From positions 951,845-1,015,844 of the forward strand of contig NZ_KE383842.1 of assembly GCF_000422465.1 (NCBI RefSeq): 64,000 bases of DNA, in the 5' to 3' direction. Under the pieces are notes generated by a model. It did not search any database. It was not told the DNA's origin and was given only the letters and a program-made list of their open reading frames with translations. This DNA is from Paenibacillus harenae DSM 16969. GTDB lineage: Bacteria; Bacillota; Bacilli; Paenibacillales; Paenibacillaceae. The position numbers and the translations under genes were made by a program. Each line of letters begins with the position of its first letter. Position 1 is the stretch's first letter. Shown one piece after another: positions 19,061-26,761 of the stretch.

Positions 19061-20194
19061 ATGCCAGCCGAGGAAGCATATGTTCTGTCTCCGACAGATG
19101 TTCGGAAAATTCGCAGCTACGTTCATCATAAATATGCCGCGATGCCTCAGGAAGCAAGAGCGGAGATCGTAGCCGATGCGGTTAGCCGAATCATACACAA
19201 GCAATTACCCGATTTTGAGGACAAGATGAAACGCGCGGTAACAGCGGAGCTGATCCGCATGTCCGTGGTTGAACAGCAAAGGCCGGTCAAAGCCGATGAT
19301 ATTTTTCAAATATGCTTAGGGATGAGCCTGAATGAATCGTCAAACTATGAACCGCTGCATAAATGGGTAGAGGAACAGCTGAAGATTAGCTGCGAGAAGC
19401 CCGTTCTGAGGCGTCTGCTGGACGAGTTGACAAAGGAAGACAACTTGCAAAGCGAGAGGCGGAACGGATCTTGGCTGCAGCTTAAAGGCCTGCTAACGGC
19501 GGACGGACTGATGGAGCAGCCGGCAGCCGCTGTGTTACAGGCAGCAGATATTTTTGAACTGCCTTACGCTCAAACAGCCGCCTTGAAGAAGAAGCATCGG
19601 GCAAAAGCATTTATATACGGTTTATTAAGTCTATTGCTGCTAGCTTCTTCTCTATTATATGGATGGTCATTAAGTAAACCTTCGGTTAATAGGCTTCAGC
19701 CGCCGGTCATGACCAAGCCGGTTACACCGGCAGCCTTGCCTGTTAACGAAATGCCTGGCGAGCTGCAATATCATGAGATTAATCGGGACAGGCTGAAGGA
19801 TTATTTGAAGAATAAATCGTCCGCGCTTGCAGAGCAGCCTTATTTTGACGCGATTATATCGGCAGCGGAATCATTTGATCTCCATCCCGTTCTTTTATTT
19901 GCCATAACCGGTCAGGAGCAGGGCTTCGTACCGGTAACCGATAAGCAGCATAAGAAGATTGCCAATAATCCGTTTAACGTCTTCCACAGCTGGCAGGAAT
20001 TCAATACGAACATTCAACAATCCGCCGAAATCGCAGCAAGGACCGTCTCGAACTTGAGTAAAAACAGACCCTCAGACGTTGACCCGTTCACATGGATTAA
20101 CCGCAAATATGCTGAGGATCCGAATTGGGCGGACGGCGTGCGTTCTATTTTCACTGCCATTACGGCCTATATCGAAACGGAAACGATAGAATGA
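19061..20194 (+). CDS. Single-pass membrane protein with extracellular lysozyme-like domain
   Basis: A 377-residue protein in three parts. A cytosolic helical N-terminus (1-180) contains charged amphipathic helices and no recognisable domain. One TM helix (about 187-208) follows after a KKKHRAKAF stop-transfer. A Pro-rich stalk (215-240) leads to an extracytoplasmic domain (about 245-377). The latter (FDLHPVLLFAITGQEQGF, NPFNVFHSW, DPFTWINRKYAEDPNWADGV) resembles glucosaminidase/lysozyme-like folds, with the Glu in QEQGF as a possible catalytic residue. ATG 19061 is chosen over GTG 19043 because only it has a nearby ribosome site (GAAGGGG). Confidence 0.6.
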   Translation: MPAEEAYVLSPTDVRKIRSYVHHKYAAMPQEARAEIVADAVSRIIHKQLPDFEDKMKRAVTAELIRMSVVEQQRPVKADDIFQICLGMSLNESSNYEPLHKWVEEQLKISCEKPVLRRLLDELTKEDNLQSERRNGSWLQLKGLLTADGLMEQPAAAVLQAADIFELPYAQTAALKKKHRAKAFIYGLLSLLLLASSLLYGWSLSKPSVNRLQPPVMTKPVTPAALPVNEMPGELQYHEINRDRLKDYLKNKSSALAEQPYFDAIISAAESFDLHPVLLFAITGQEQGFVPVTDKQHKKIANNPFNVFHSWQEFNTNIQQSAEIAARTVSNLSKNRPSDVDPFTWINRKYAEDPNWADGVRSIFTAITAYIETETIE

Positions 20195-20229
20195 ATAGAT
20201 GTTACTTGCATTGAAGGGGCGATAATCTT

Positions 20230-22464
20230 TTGAAGACATTAGTCATTGCGGAAAAACCAGACATGGGACGAAATATAGCCGCCGCAATCGATCCGAAAGC
20301 AAAAAATCACCGTTCCTACATAGAAGGCGAGCACTACATTATTACATGGGCGATCGGCCACTTGATCGGGCTTGCCGAGCCTGATGCCTATGATGACCGT
20401 TATAAGAAGTGGAATATCAATGATCTTCCGATCATTCCGGACCAATTCAAGCTTGTGCCGAACAAAAAAACGATCGATCAGCTTAAGGTGATCGGCGACT
20501 TGGCCAAACGCAGCAATATGCTGGTGAATTCTTGCGATGCGGGGCGGGAGGGACAGTATATTTTCTCGCTGATCCAGCGGCATTTGAAACTCAACCAGCC
20601 GGTTAAGCGCCTGTGGATATCCGACCTTACGCCGGAGACGATTCGCAAAGGCTTTGCGGAGCTGCGGGAGGGCTCGGAGTACGATAATCTCACCCGGGCG
20701 GCGACCGCGCGAAGCGAAGCGGATTGGCTGATCGGCATGAACGGATCTCGCGCCTTTACGACCAAGCATAACGTGCTGCTCTCGGTCGGGAGAGTACAGA
20801 CGCCCGTTCTCGCTCTCATCTATGACCGCCAGAAGCAAATTGAGGCTTTCTCTTCCTTGAAGTTTTTTGAGCTGGAGGGACATTTCTCGCAAAATGAGAT
20901 GAACTACCGGGGCATGTGGCAGGGGGAACGGATGACGGATCAGTCCAAAGCCGATGAGCTCGCAGCCAAAGTAAAAGGCAAGACAGGGCGGATCGCTTCC
21001 TATGAAGTGAAAGAGACAAAGGAATATCCGTTTAAACTGTACGATCTAACCTTGCTGCAGCGTGAAGCGAACGGCAAATTCGGCTTTTCCGCGAAGAAAA
21101 CGTTGGATACCGCTCAAGCGTTATATGAGAAGCATAAGGTGATTTCGTATCCGAGGACGAATTCCAATTACGTGACGGAGCAGAATATCTCCGAGATGCA
21201 TAAGACGTTAAACGCGCTGCAGGGTACCGTATATGACGATTTGGTTAGAGAGGCGAACCGCGGGCTTGTTCATAAGGGGAATAAGTTTATTTGCAACCCG
21301 GCTAAGGTTGAGGATCATCATGCCATTCTGCCGACTAATCGCAAAGCAAACGGACTTAACGCCGATGAACAGAAGCTGTACGACCTGATCGTCAGACGGT
21401 TTCTGTCGCAGTTCTATCCCGCTGCCGAATACAAGGTGCATACCGTCATGACGGAAGTGGAGAATGAGCTGTTCAAAACGACGGTAAAAGAACTGCTAAG
21501 CTTAGGCTGGAAGGCGATCTATGCCGACCAGAAGAAAGAAAAAACAAAAGCGAAGAGCAAGGATAAAGAAGAGGCTGAAGAGGAAGAGATCGAAGTAAAT
21601 GAGCCGTTCACCATTCAAGCAAATGAAGGCATTTTATGCTCGGATGCGATCGTGAAGGAGAAGGACACGCAGCCGCCAAAGCATTATACGGAAGGCACGC
21701 TTCTGAAGGCGATGGAGAGCGCCGGCAAGCAGATCGAGGACGAGGATCTTAGGGATGCGATGAAGGATTCCGGACTGGGAACGCCGGCGACGCGCGCTGC
21801 TACGATCGAAAGGCTGAAGAATGTCGGTTACGTGGAAATGCAAGGGAAGAGGATTCTGGTGACCCAGAAGGGCAGGACGGCAATTGAACTGATTCGCGGC
21901 GCGGGAATCGACCTGCTTACCTCTCCGGAAATGACAGGACTGTGGGAGAGGCGCTTGAACGAAATTTCCAGAGGATCCGCGTCGGACGGGCAGTTTATGG
22001 AGAATGTCAAAAAGTTCGCGACCATGATTGTCGATAAAGTCCGCGTCCAATCGCGGGCGGCAAAGACATCGTTTGAAAGCGAGCCGGCTGTACAAGGGAA
22101 AGGAGCAGCCAAGAAATCCGCGGCTGTTCCACGCAGCCGGACGGCAGCTAAGGCGAAGCCGGCTCAGGCAGCAGCTTCTTCCTCGAGCGGTCCAGCGATT
22201 ATTGCCGCTTGTCCCCGGGCGGGGTGCGGCGGATCGATATTTATGGGCCGCAAAGGGTACGGCTGCTCGCATTATAAAGAAGGCTGCAAATTTGTTATTT
22301 GGAAGATGAGCTTTGGCCGAAGCTTAACGGACACTCAAATCAAAGCGCTTATTGAGAAGGGCAAGACAACAAAGCTCAAGCTTCAGCTGGAAGACGGTAC
22401 GCCGGCGGAAGGCAGGCTGATCCTCAAGGACATCGACAGCGGCGAGCTTGCGATCGAACCATAA
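20230..22464 (+). CDS. topB: DNA topoisomerase III
   Basis: Type IA topoisomerase that decatenates single-strand-containing DNA. The N-terminal TOPRIM carries Glu in EKPDMGRN and the DxDxE-type region around DAGREGQYIF; the active-site Tyr is Y307 in SYPRTNSNYV, with the conserved Arg two residues on. A Lys/Glu-rich insertion (about 435-465) interrupts the core, and the C-terminus carries a basic Ala/Ser linker and one zinc-ribbon-like module (CPRAGCGG, CSHYKEGC). TTG 20230 follows AAGGGGCG. At 744 residues it matches the Bacillus TopB length. Confidence 0.94.
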   Translation: MKTLVIAEKPDMGRNIAAAIDPKAKNHRSYIEGEHYIITWAIGHLIGLAEPDAYDDRYKKWNINDLPIIPDQFKLVPNKKTIDQLKVIGDLAKRSNMLVNSCDAGREGQYIFSLIQRHLKLNQPVKRLWISDLTPETIRKGFAELREGSEYDNLTRAATARSEADWLIGMNGSRAFTTKHNVLLSVGRVQTPVLALIYDRQKQIEAFSSLKFFELEGHFSQNEMNYRGMWQGERMTDQSKADELAAKVKGKTGRIASYEVKETKEYPFKLYDLTLLQREANGKFGFSAKKTLDTAQALYEKHKVISYPRTNSNYVTEQNISEMHKTLNALQGTVYDDLVREANRGLVHKGNKFICNPAKVEDHHAILPTNRKANGLNADEQKLYDLIVRRFLSQFYPAAEYKVHTVMTEVENELFKTTVKELLSLGWKAIYADQKKEKTKAKSKDKEEAEEEEIEVNEPFTIQANEGILCSDAIVKEKDTQPPKHYTEGTLLKAMESAGKQIEDEDLRDAMKDSGLGTPATRAATIERLKNVGYVEMQGKRILVTQKGRTAIELIRGAGIDLLTSPEMTGLWERRLNEISRGSASDGQFMENVKKFATMIVDKVRVQSRAAKTSFESEPAVQGKGAAKKSAAVPRSRTAAKAKPAQAAASSSSGPAIIAACPRAGCGGSIFMGRKGYGCSHYKEGCKFVIWKMSFGRSLTDTQIKALIEKGKTTKLKLQLEDGTPAEGRLILKDIDSGELAIEP

Positions 22465-22497
22465 TTCTTCAATGAAATTAGAATAGGGTTCATAAGA

Positions 22498-22544
22498 AAT
22501 AGACCCGATCCGCTTCATGCTATAAAAGCGGAGTCGGGTCTATT
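22498..22544. terminator. Bidirectional terminator between topB and the HAD gene
   Basis: AATAGACCCGA (22498-22508) pairs with TCGGGTCTATT (22534-22544), with an inner stem TCCGCTT/AGCGGA. It lies between convergent genes. Confidence 0.82.
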
Positions 22545-22551
22545 CGCATGA

Positions 22552-23286
22552 TTATCCCTTCACGTATTGATGGATAGCCTCCGGAACATCCTTCAGATGG
22601 TCCAAGGTAAGGAATGCTCCCTTCGGCTCGACCTCGATCTCAATCACATTATATTCCCATTCCGTCTGGGCTCGCATGTGAATGGCGTGAATGCCTGCCG
22701 TTAGCGCCGGCACGACGTCGGTACGGATTGAATTGCCGATCATCCAGGTGCGGCCCCGGTCAAATTCCCCTGTGGATAAAATGGATTCCAAAGCGTCGTT
22801 GTTCTTCAGTCTGCGAATATAGATGCGCGAATCGAAATAACGCTCCAATTGCAGCCGTTCAATCTTACGGCGTTGAATAAGCAGCTCTCCGCCTGTATAT
22901 AGATGAAGCTCGTGACCGGCATCGGCAAGAGCGAATAACGTTTGCTCCATATTGGGATAAGGCTCGGTCTCTTGCTCATAGACGCTTAAACCAAGCTTCC
23001 ACAGGAAGCTTTCTTCGGATTTGGAACGTTTACGGCCGGTCAAATGCGAGAAATAGGCATAAGTATCGACAAACGATTGGGGAAAGTGCTCGCTCTTGAA
23101 GCCGAAGGAGGCTACGCAGGCAATATCGATCTCCATTTGCTTATCCCGAATCGCTTGAGGCGTTGCAAGGGGGAAGCCGGCAAACCACGTTGTCATGGCG
23201 TCGATGAATTGATCGATCACCAGATAAAAGTATTTATTGCAGTGAATGAGTGTATCGTCCAGGTCAAACATAATCTGCTGCTTCAT
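22552..23286 (-). CDS. HAD-superfamily hydrolase
   Basis: Phosphatase-type HAD protein of 244 residues. Motif I FDLDDTLIHC gives nucleophile D8 and acid D10; motif II is LYTGGE, where Thr follows; motif III/IV is in RTWMIGNSIRTDVVPALTAG. A helical cap lies between residues 15 and 95. The substrate cannot be inferred. The ribosome site AAGGAG precedes the ATG at 23286. Convergent with topB. Confidence 0.87.
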   Translation of the reverse strand: MKQQIMFDLDDTLIHCNKYFYLVIDQFIDAMTTWFAGFPLATPQAIRDKQMEIDIACVASFGFKSEHFPQSFVDTYAYFSHLTGRKRSKSEESFLWKLGLSVYEQETEPYPNMEQTLFALADAGHELHLYTGGELLIQRRKIERLQLERYFDSRIYIRRLKNNDALESILSTGEFDRGRTWMIGNSIRTDVVPALTAGIHAIHMRAQTEWEYNVIEIEVEPKGAFLTLDHLKDVPEAIHQYVKG

Positions 23287-23431
23287 CTAATCTGTCTCCT
23301 TTGCGGAAGTTGAAACCGTATGATCAATCTACCGCAAATGGAAGCGCCGAGTCAATGCCGCTAAGGCGGAATAGGCGGGATTTACATACTTATCCAATTA
23401 AAATCACATAATGTAGATGGAGGTGATGAGT

Positions 23432-23572
23432 GTGGCAGGAAATCAAAAAGACAAACCGGCGGATGGCCATCGTATGCATTCCAGCTTGCGTGATCACACA
23501 GCAACGTTGCGAACAGAGAAATTCGCAAAGCGTCCGCCTAGTTTAAACCGGATTAACAAACAGCTTCCGTAG
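23432..23572 (+). CDS. Small basic protein, 46 residues
   Basis: Open frame from GTG 23432, 6 bases after GGAGGTG (23419-23425), to TAG 23570. The product is highly basic (many Lys/Arg, few acidic residues) and hydrophilic, with no Cys and no TM segment. An in-frame ATG at 23426 has the ribosome site too close. The good ribosome site, a promoter-like AT-rich region upstream and its position between terminators support a real gene. Small basic proteins of this kind occur in spores and as nucleic-acid binders, but no function is assigned. Confidence 0.5.
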   Translation: MAGNQKDKPADGHRMHSSLRDHTATLRTEKFAKRPPSLNRINKQLP

Positions 23573-23669
23573 TCGGCAAGTGTATCAAGCGAATAGGCTG
23601 ATGATGCGCACGAACCGATAGCTGCATGTTTATAAAGCCCGGTTCTGCGCAGTGCGATCATTTGGCGGT

Positions 23670-23702
23670 AAAAAAAAGGGAGGGGGCAATGTTCCCTCTC
23701 CC
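23670..23702 (-). terminator. Terminator of the LexA-box gene
   Basis: On the minus strand a 9-bp G/C-rich stem (23678-23686 with 23694-23702) runs into eight T (23677-23670). Confidence 0.85.
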
Positions 23703-23713
23703 ATTCAGATGAA

Positions 23714-23938
23714 TTATGCGTATTTGAGCTGAGTCGCCATTAGTTGATTCTTAATAAACGCGATGCGTTTGCGAACGTAAAAGTCTCTGCATTTTCCTTT
23801 CAAATCTTTCGGGGAGATCACCTCCTCTGCAAGGTTGTCGATAATGACGAGCCGTCCGTCGGCATAAAACTTAAAGGTTAAATCGCGTTCAGAACGCCCT
23901 TCCTCTACATATCGGAAATTTTCGCAGATGTTTTTCAT
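23714..23938 (-). CDS. Small protein under predicted LexA control, 74 residues
   Basis: A hydrophilic, mixed-charge protein without TM segment or signal peptide. The middle (TFKFYADGRLVIIDNL) looks like a beta hairpin, and the end (RDFYVRKRIAFIKNQLMATQ) is a basic amphipathic helix. I do not recognise the family. ATG 23938 is chosen because GGAGGAGG lies 10 bases upstream. Two SOS boxes flank its -10 element, so it should be induced by DNA damage. It is not YneA-like (no TM, no LysM), UvrX or LexA itself. Confidence 0.7.
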   Translation of the reverse strand: MKNICENFRYVEEGRSERDLTFKFYADGRLVIIDNLAEEVISPKDLKGKCRDFYVRKRIAFIKNQLMATQLKYA

Positions 23939-23983
23939 GGTGATCAAGCCTCCTCCAAAATGATTTGAATTCGTCTATCACGA

Positions 23984-23995
23984 GAACATTTGTTC
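23984..23995 (-). promoter_or_regulatory. LexA (SOS) box, perfect
   Basis: GAACATTTGTTC fits the Bacillus LexA/DinR consensus GAAC-N4-GTTC exactly. It lies just downstream of the minus-strand -10 (TATAAT, 24009-24004), where repressor binding would block the polymerase. Confidence 0.82.
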
Positions 23996-24011
23996 TTGTT
24001 TTTATTATACC

Positions 24012-24023
24012 AAACATTTGTTC
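24012..24023 (-). promoter_or_regulatory. Second LexA (SOS) box
   Basis: AAACATTTGTTC matches seven of the eight consensus positions and shares the same ATTT core as the first box. It occupies the spacer between -10 (24004-24009) and a weak -35 (TTTCCA on the minus strand). The pair is separated by 28 bases centre to centre. A divergent promoter for the ABC gene could share it. Confidence 0.7.
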
Positions 24024-24098
24024 GGGTGGAAACTGTTTTTTGTTTCCCGTAAACTAGATTCATAGAAACGATTGCTGCTAACAGAAGGAGCGCGGACA

Positions 24099-24824
24099 AT
24101 GATTAGAATAAAGAACTTAACCAAGCGTATTCCCGGGGGACCGAAGGTGCTCGACGATATTAGCTTTGAAGCATATCCTGGAGATTTTATTGCCATTAAA
24201 GGTGAAAGCGGCAGCGGCAAGTCGATGCTGCTTCGCTGTCTGGCCCTGCAGGAGAAGTGGACCTCGGGCTCCTATCAGTTCGACGGCAAGGATGTTTTCA
24301 AGGACGGACTGCAAGGGAAAATGAAAGTGAAGCGCGAGGTTGCGTATGTGGAGGAAAAGCCCTTTCTGTTCCCGAACAAGACCGGCCTGAAAAACGTCAT
24401 TATCGGCTCCGTTACGCAAACGCCTGCCTGGCGCCGATGGACCGGAATGGTCCGGAACGACGATTACATGGGCGCTATGGATATGATTGAGAAACGCGGA
24501 CTGCTGGAAAAGGCCCATCTGAAGGCCAGCACGCTGAGCGGCGGCGAGAAGCAGCGGATGGCGATCGCGAGAGCGCTCGTTCACGGGGCGAAGGTCATCG
24601 CGGCGGACGAGCCGGTATCGGGCCTTGATCCGCATACGGCGGACCAGGTGCTTGGCGATTTGAAAGCGCTATGCCGGGAGCAGGGAGTTATTGTCGTCGC
24701 AGTGATGCACCAAGGCGACTGGGCGGAGCGGTTCGCAGACCGTATTCTTGGATTAAACAAAGGGAAGCTTGTGCTTGACGTGAGGGGAAGGCGGTTGACC
24801 GAACGCGAGAAGGCTCTGCTGTGA
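24099..24824 (+). CDS. ABC transporter ATP-binding protein (PhnC-like)
   Basis: A 241-residue nucleotide-binding subunit. Walker A is GESGSGKSMLLR (about 38-49), signature LSGGEKQRMAIARAL, Walker B KVIAADEPVSGLDP, and the switch His in VMHQGDW. It is most like phosphonate-type (PhnC) or lipoprotein-type ATPases, but no permease or binding protein is adjacent. ATG 24099 follows AAGGAG. The GTG of the next gene overlaps its stop by four bases. It may serve a distant transporter or act as a soluble ABC protein. Confidence 0.85.
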   Translation: MIRIKNLTKRIPGGPKVLDDISFEAYPGDFIAIKGESGSGKSMLLRCLALQEKWTSGSYQFDGKDVFKDGLQGKMKVKREVAYVEEKPFLFPNKTGLKNVIIGSVTQTPAWRRWTGMVRNDDYMGAMDMIEKRGLLEKAHLKASTLSGGEKQRMAIARALVHGAKVIAADEPVSGLDPHTADQVLGDLKALCREQGVIVVAVMHQGDWAERFADRILGLNKGKLVLDVRGRRLTEREKALL

Positions 24825-25336
24825 GCGGAGGTATCGAGCTGCGGCTTATGACGCCCAAAGATTTGGATGCCGCGATCACCTTGGAGACGCGCTGTTACAG
24901 TCCGGAAGCAGCCGCGACGCTCAGCGGGTTCCAATACCGTCTTCAGCATTACGGGCAATTTTTCTGGTCGGCTTGGTCAGGCGGCGAGCTCGTCGGCATT
25001 ACGAACGGCATACGAACATCGCAATCGTCGTGCGGAGACGAGATGAAGGGCCATCAGCCGGATGCCGAAAGCGGCGGCAATTTCTGCGTTTTAACCGTTG
25101 CGGTTCTTCCCGGCTATCGCCGGAGAGGCATTGGTTCCTTGCTGCTGCGGAAGCTGATCCTGCATTGCGAAGCAGCAGGCGTCGAAAGGATGATTTTAAT
25201 GTGCGAGAAGCATCTTATCCGCTTCTATGAAGCGGAGGGCTTCATATGGCATGGCCTATCGTCTTCCGCTCATGGAGGAATCGAATGGCATGAAATGAGC
25301 AGGGAGCTGCATACAATGGAGCATCTTACCGAATAG
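24821..25336 (+). CDS. GNAT family N-acetyltransferase
   Basis: A 171-residue GNAT enzyme. The acetyl-CoA loop is VAVLPGYRRRGIGSLLLRKL (about 93-112; R-R-x-G-I-G), followed by the family's MILMCEKHLIRFYEAEGF, where an Asn/Cys and Tyr assist catalysis. It resembles serotonin/arylalkylamine-type acetyltransferases. It is translationally coupled to the ABC ATPase (GTGA overlap). The substrate is unknown. Confidence 0.87.
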   Translation: MSGGIELRLMTPKDLDAAITLETRCYSPEAAATLSGFQYRLQHYGQFFWSAWSGGELVGITNGIRTSQSSCGDEMKGHQPDAESGGNFCVLTVAVLPGYRRRGIGSLLLRKLILHCEAAGVERMILMCEKHLIRFYEAEGFIWHGLSSSAHGGIEWHEMSRELHTMEHLTE

Positions 25337-25351
25337 GAAGGTGACTTCCGT

Positions 25352-25963
25352 ATGCCATTTCAGGCTCCCGTCATCGTTCAAACCGCAAAGTCGGCATTTC
25401 CAAAGGCTGAGCTGTTTATCCCTTATGTTAACGGCGGCCCGAACGCGGCCGCAGACAAACGAATCAATCAAAAGATTCGTGAAAACGTGCAGCACCTGGT
25501 TCACAGCCAGGGTTCGCTAGAGGATCCCAGAGCCGAAATGCTGGGGCATTTCGAGCAGAAGACGAACGAAAAGGACTATCTCAGCCTGTCGTTATTTAAT
25601 TATGCTTATACGGGGGGCGCGCACGGGATTACGCTTCAGCACTCGCTTACGTTCAAGCAATCGACCGGTCAAGATTATTCGCTTGCGCAGCTTTTCAAGC
25701 CGGGCTCGGATTATGTGTTGCGGATCAGCGCCATCGTCAGCGCGCAGATCAAAGCGCGTTCGATCGATACGCTCGAACCGTTCACCGCAATCAGGTCCGA
25801 TCAGGATTATTACGTGGCGGACCGCTCGCTCGTCATCTACTTTCAGCTATACGAGCTCGCGCCTTACGTGTTCGGATTCGCTTATTTTCCCATTCCGGTA
25901 TATGAGCTCCAAGACATCGTCAACGAGGAGGGGCCGCTCGGTCCGATGCTTGTGAATGATTAG
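25352..25963 (+). CDS. DUF4163/DUF3298 domain protein (RsiV-like)
   Basis: A 203-residue protein made of DUF4163 (about 10-95) and DUF3298 (about 95-195). The diagnostic NYAYTGGAHGIT motif and a following beta-rich region are clear. The same pair forms the extracellular lysozyme-sensing part of the anti-sigma factor RsiV, but here no TM segment, signal peptide or anti-sigma motif is present, so it would be cytosolic. Function unknown. Its neighbours on the same strand are a GNAT and a receiver protein. Confidence 0.78.
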   Translation: MPFQAPVIVQTAKSAFPKAELFIPYVNGGPNAAADKRINQKIRENVQHLVHSQGSLEDPRAEMLGHFEQKTNEKDYLSLSLFNYAYTGGAHGITLQHSLTFKQSTGQDYSLAQLFKPGSDYVLRISAIVSAQIKARSIDTLEPFTAIRSDQDYYVADRSLVIYFQLYELAPYVFGFAYFPIPVYELQDIVNEEGPLGPMLVND

Positions 25964-26023
25964 ACGATCACCAGACCGTTCGAATTGAAACGGAATGATT
26001 GCCTTACCTAAGGAGACGCCCCT

Positions 26024-26632
26024 ATGGTATATTATCTTATCTTCGCAGCAGCGGCAGGTTTATTTGCCGCCGTCTCATTGGTCCTGTTCCGGAAGCGTCA
26101 AAGGAAGAAGCGAGCCGTCCGCCCCCGGCAAGAGGCTGAATCGCCTCCTGCGGCGCCAATGCCCTCGCCCGCGGTACAGTCCTTCTCCGCACGCTCCGCG
26201 GCTGCGGCTGACCAGCTTCGGATATGGCAAGCCGCCGAGCGTTCGTATGGTTTGCATGCCGGAATATTGGTCGTCGATGACCAGCCCTCCATACGCATGC
26301 TGCTCACAGAGCTTTTCAATGCGCTGGGCGCGGATGTATACCCGGCGGAGCATGGAGCAGCTGCCTTGAAGCACATGATACAGCACACGATTGACTGCGT
26401 ATTGCTGGATCTGAAGATGCCGGACATGGATGGCATCGAAGTGCTGAAGGAAATTAGAAAAATTTCCCAAGATATTCCGGTTATATTGGTTAGCGCCTAC
26501 GCGGAGCCGGCGGAGCTGAAAGAGGCGGCGCGGCTGGGTGTCAATTACGTGCTGAGGAAGCCGTTAGACATCGATGAGCTGAGAGTGGTCGTACTCGAGC
26601 TGCTCGAGAAGCGTTTTGAAATTATGACCTAA
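26024..26632 (+). CDS. Membrane-anchored Spo0F-like response regulator receiver
   Basis: A 202-residue protein. One TM helix (residues 3-22) is followed by a basic stop (RKRQRKKR), a flexible Pro/Ala/Gln linker (30-80) and a stand-alone CheY-like receiver (about 85-200). The receiver has the acidic pair in VVDDQPS, the phospho-acceptor Asp in LLDLKMPDMDG, the Ser switch in VSAYAE and the Lys in LRKPLDIDEL. The sequence is very close in style to Spo0F (VDDQ, KxPxMDGIE, KPxDIDE). No output domain is present. Spo0F is normally soluble, so a membrane-tethered version is unusual. Confidence 0.82.
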   Translation: MVYYLIFAAAAGLFAAVSLVLFRKRQRKKRAVRPRQEAESPPAAPMPSPAVQSFSARSAAAADQLRIWQAAERSYGLHAGILVVDDQPSIRMLLTELFNALGADVYPAEHGAAALKHMIQHTIDCVLLDLKMPDMDGIEVLKEIRKISQDIPVILVSAYAEPAELKEAARLGVNYVLRKPLDIDELRVVVLELLEKRFEIMT

Positions 26633-26641
26633 TAGAAGCGG

Positions 26642-26675
26642 AAGCTTCGCACCGCAGGGGTGCGAAGCTTTTTTT
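26642..26675 (+). terminator. Terminator after the receiver gene
   Basis: AAGCTTCGCAC (26642-26652) pairs with GTGCGAAGCTT (26660-26670), followed by a T run. Confidence 0.9.
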
Positions 26676-26761
26676 GCGTCGTTTCGGCGGTTCAGCCGAA
26701 CATAGCTCCGATTGCATGCGTACAGCCGTCCACTCATACAGTAGCGTATGGGGGTGTTAGC

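Noticed and set aside
22084..22272. Topoisomerase III Ala/Lys-rich region as a frameshift or fusion point
   Set aside because: The frame is continuous and the zinc-ribbon-like end is standard for the family.
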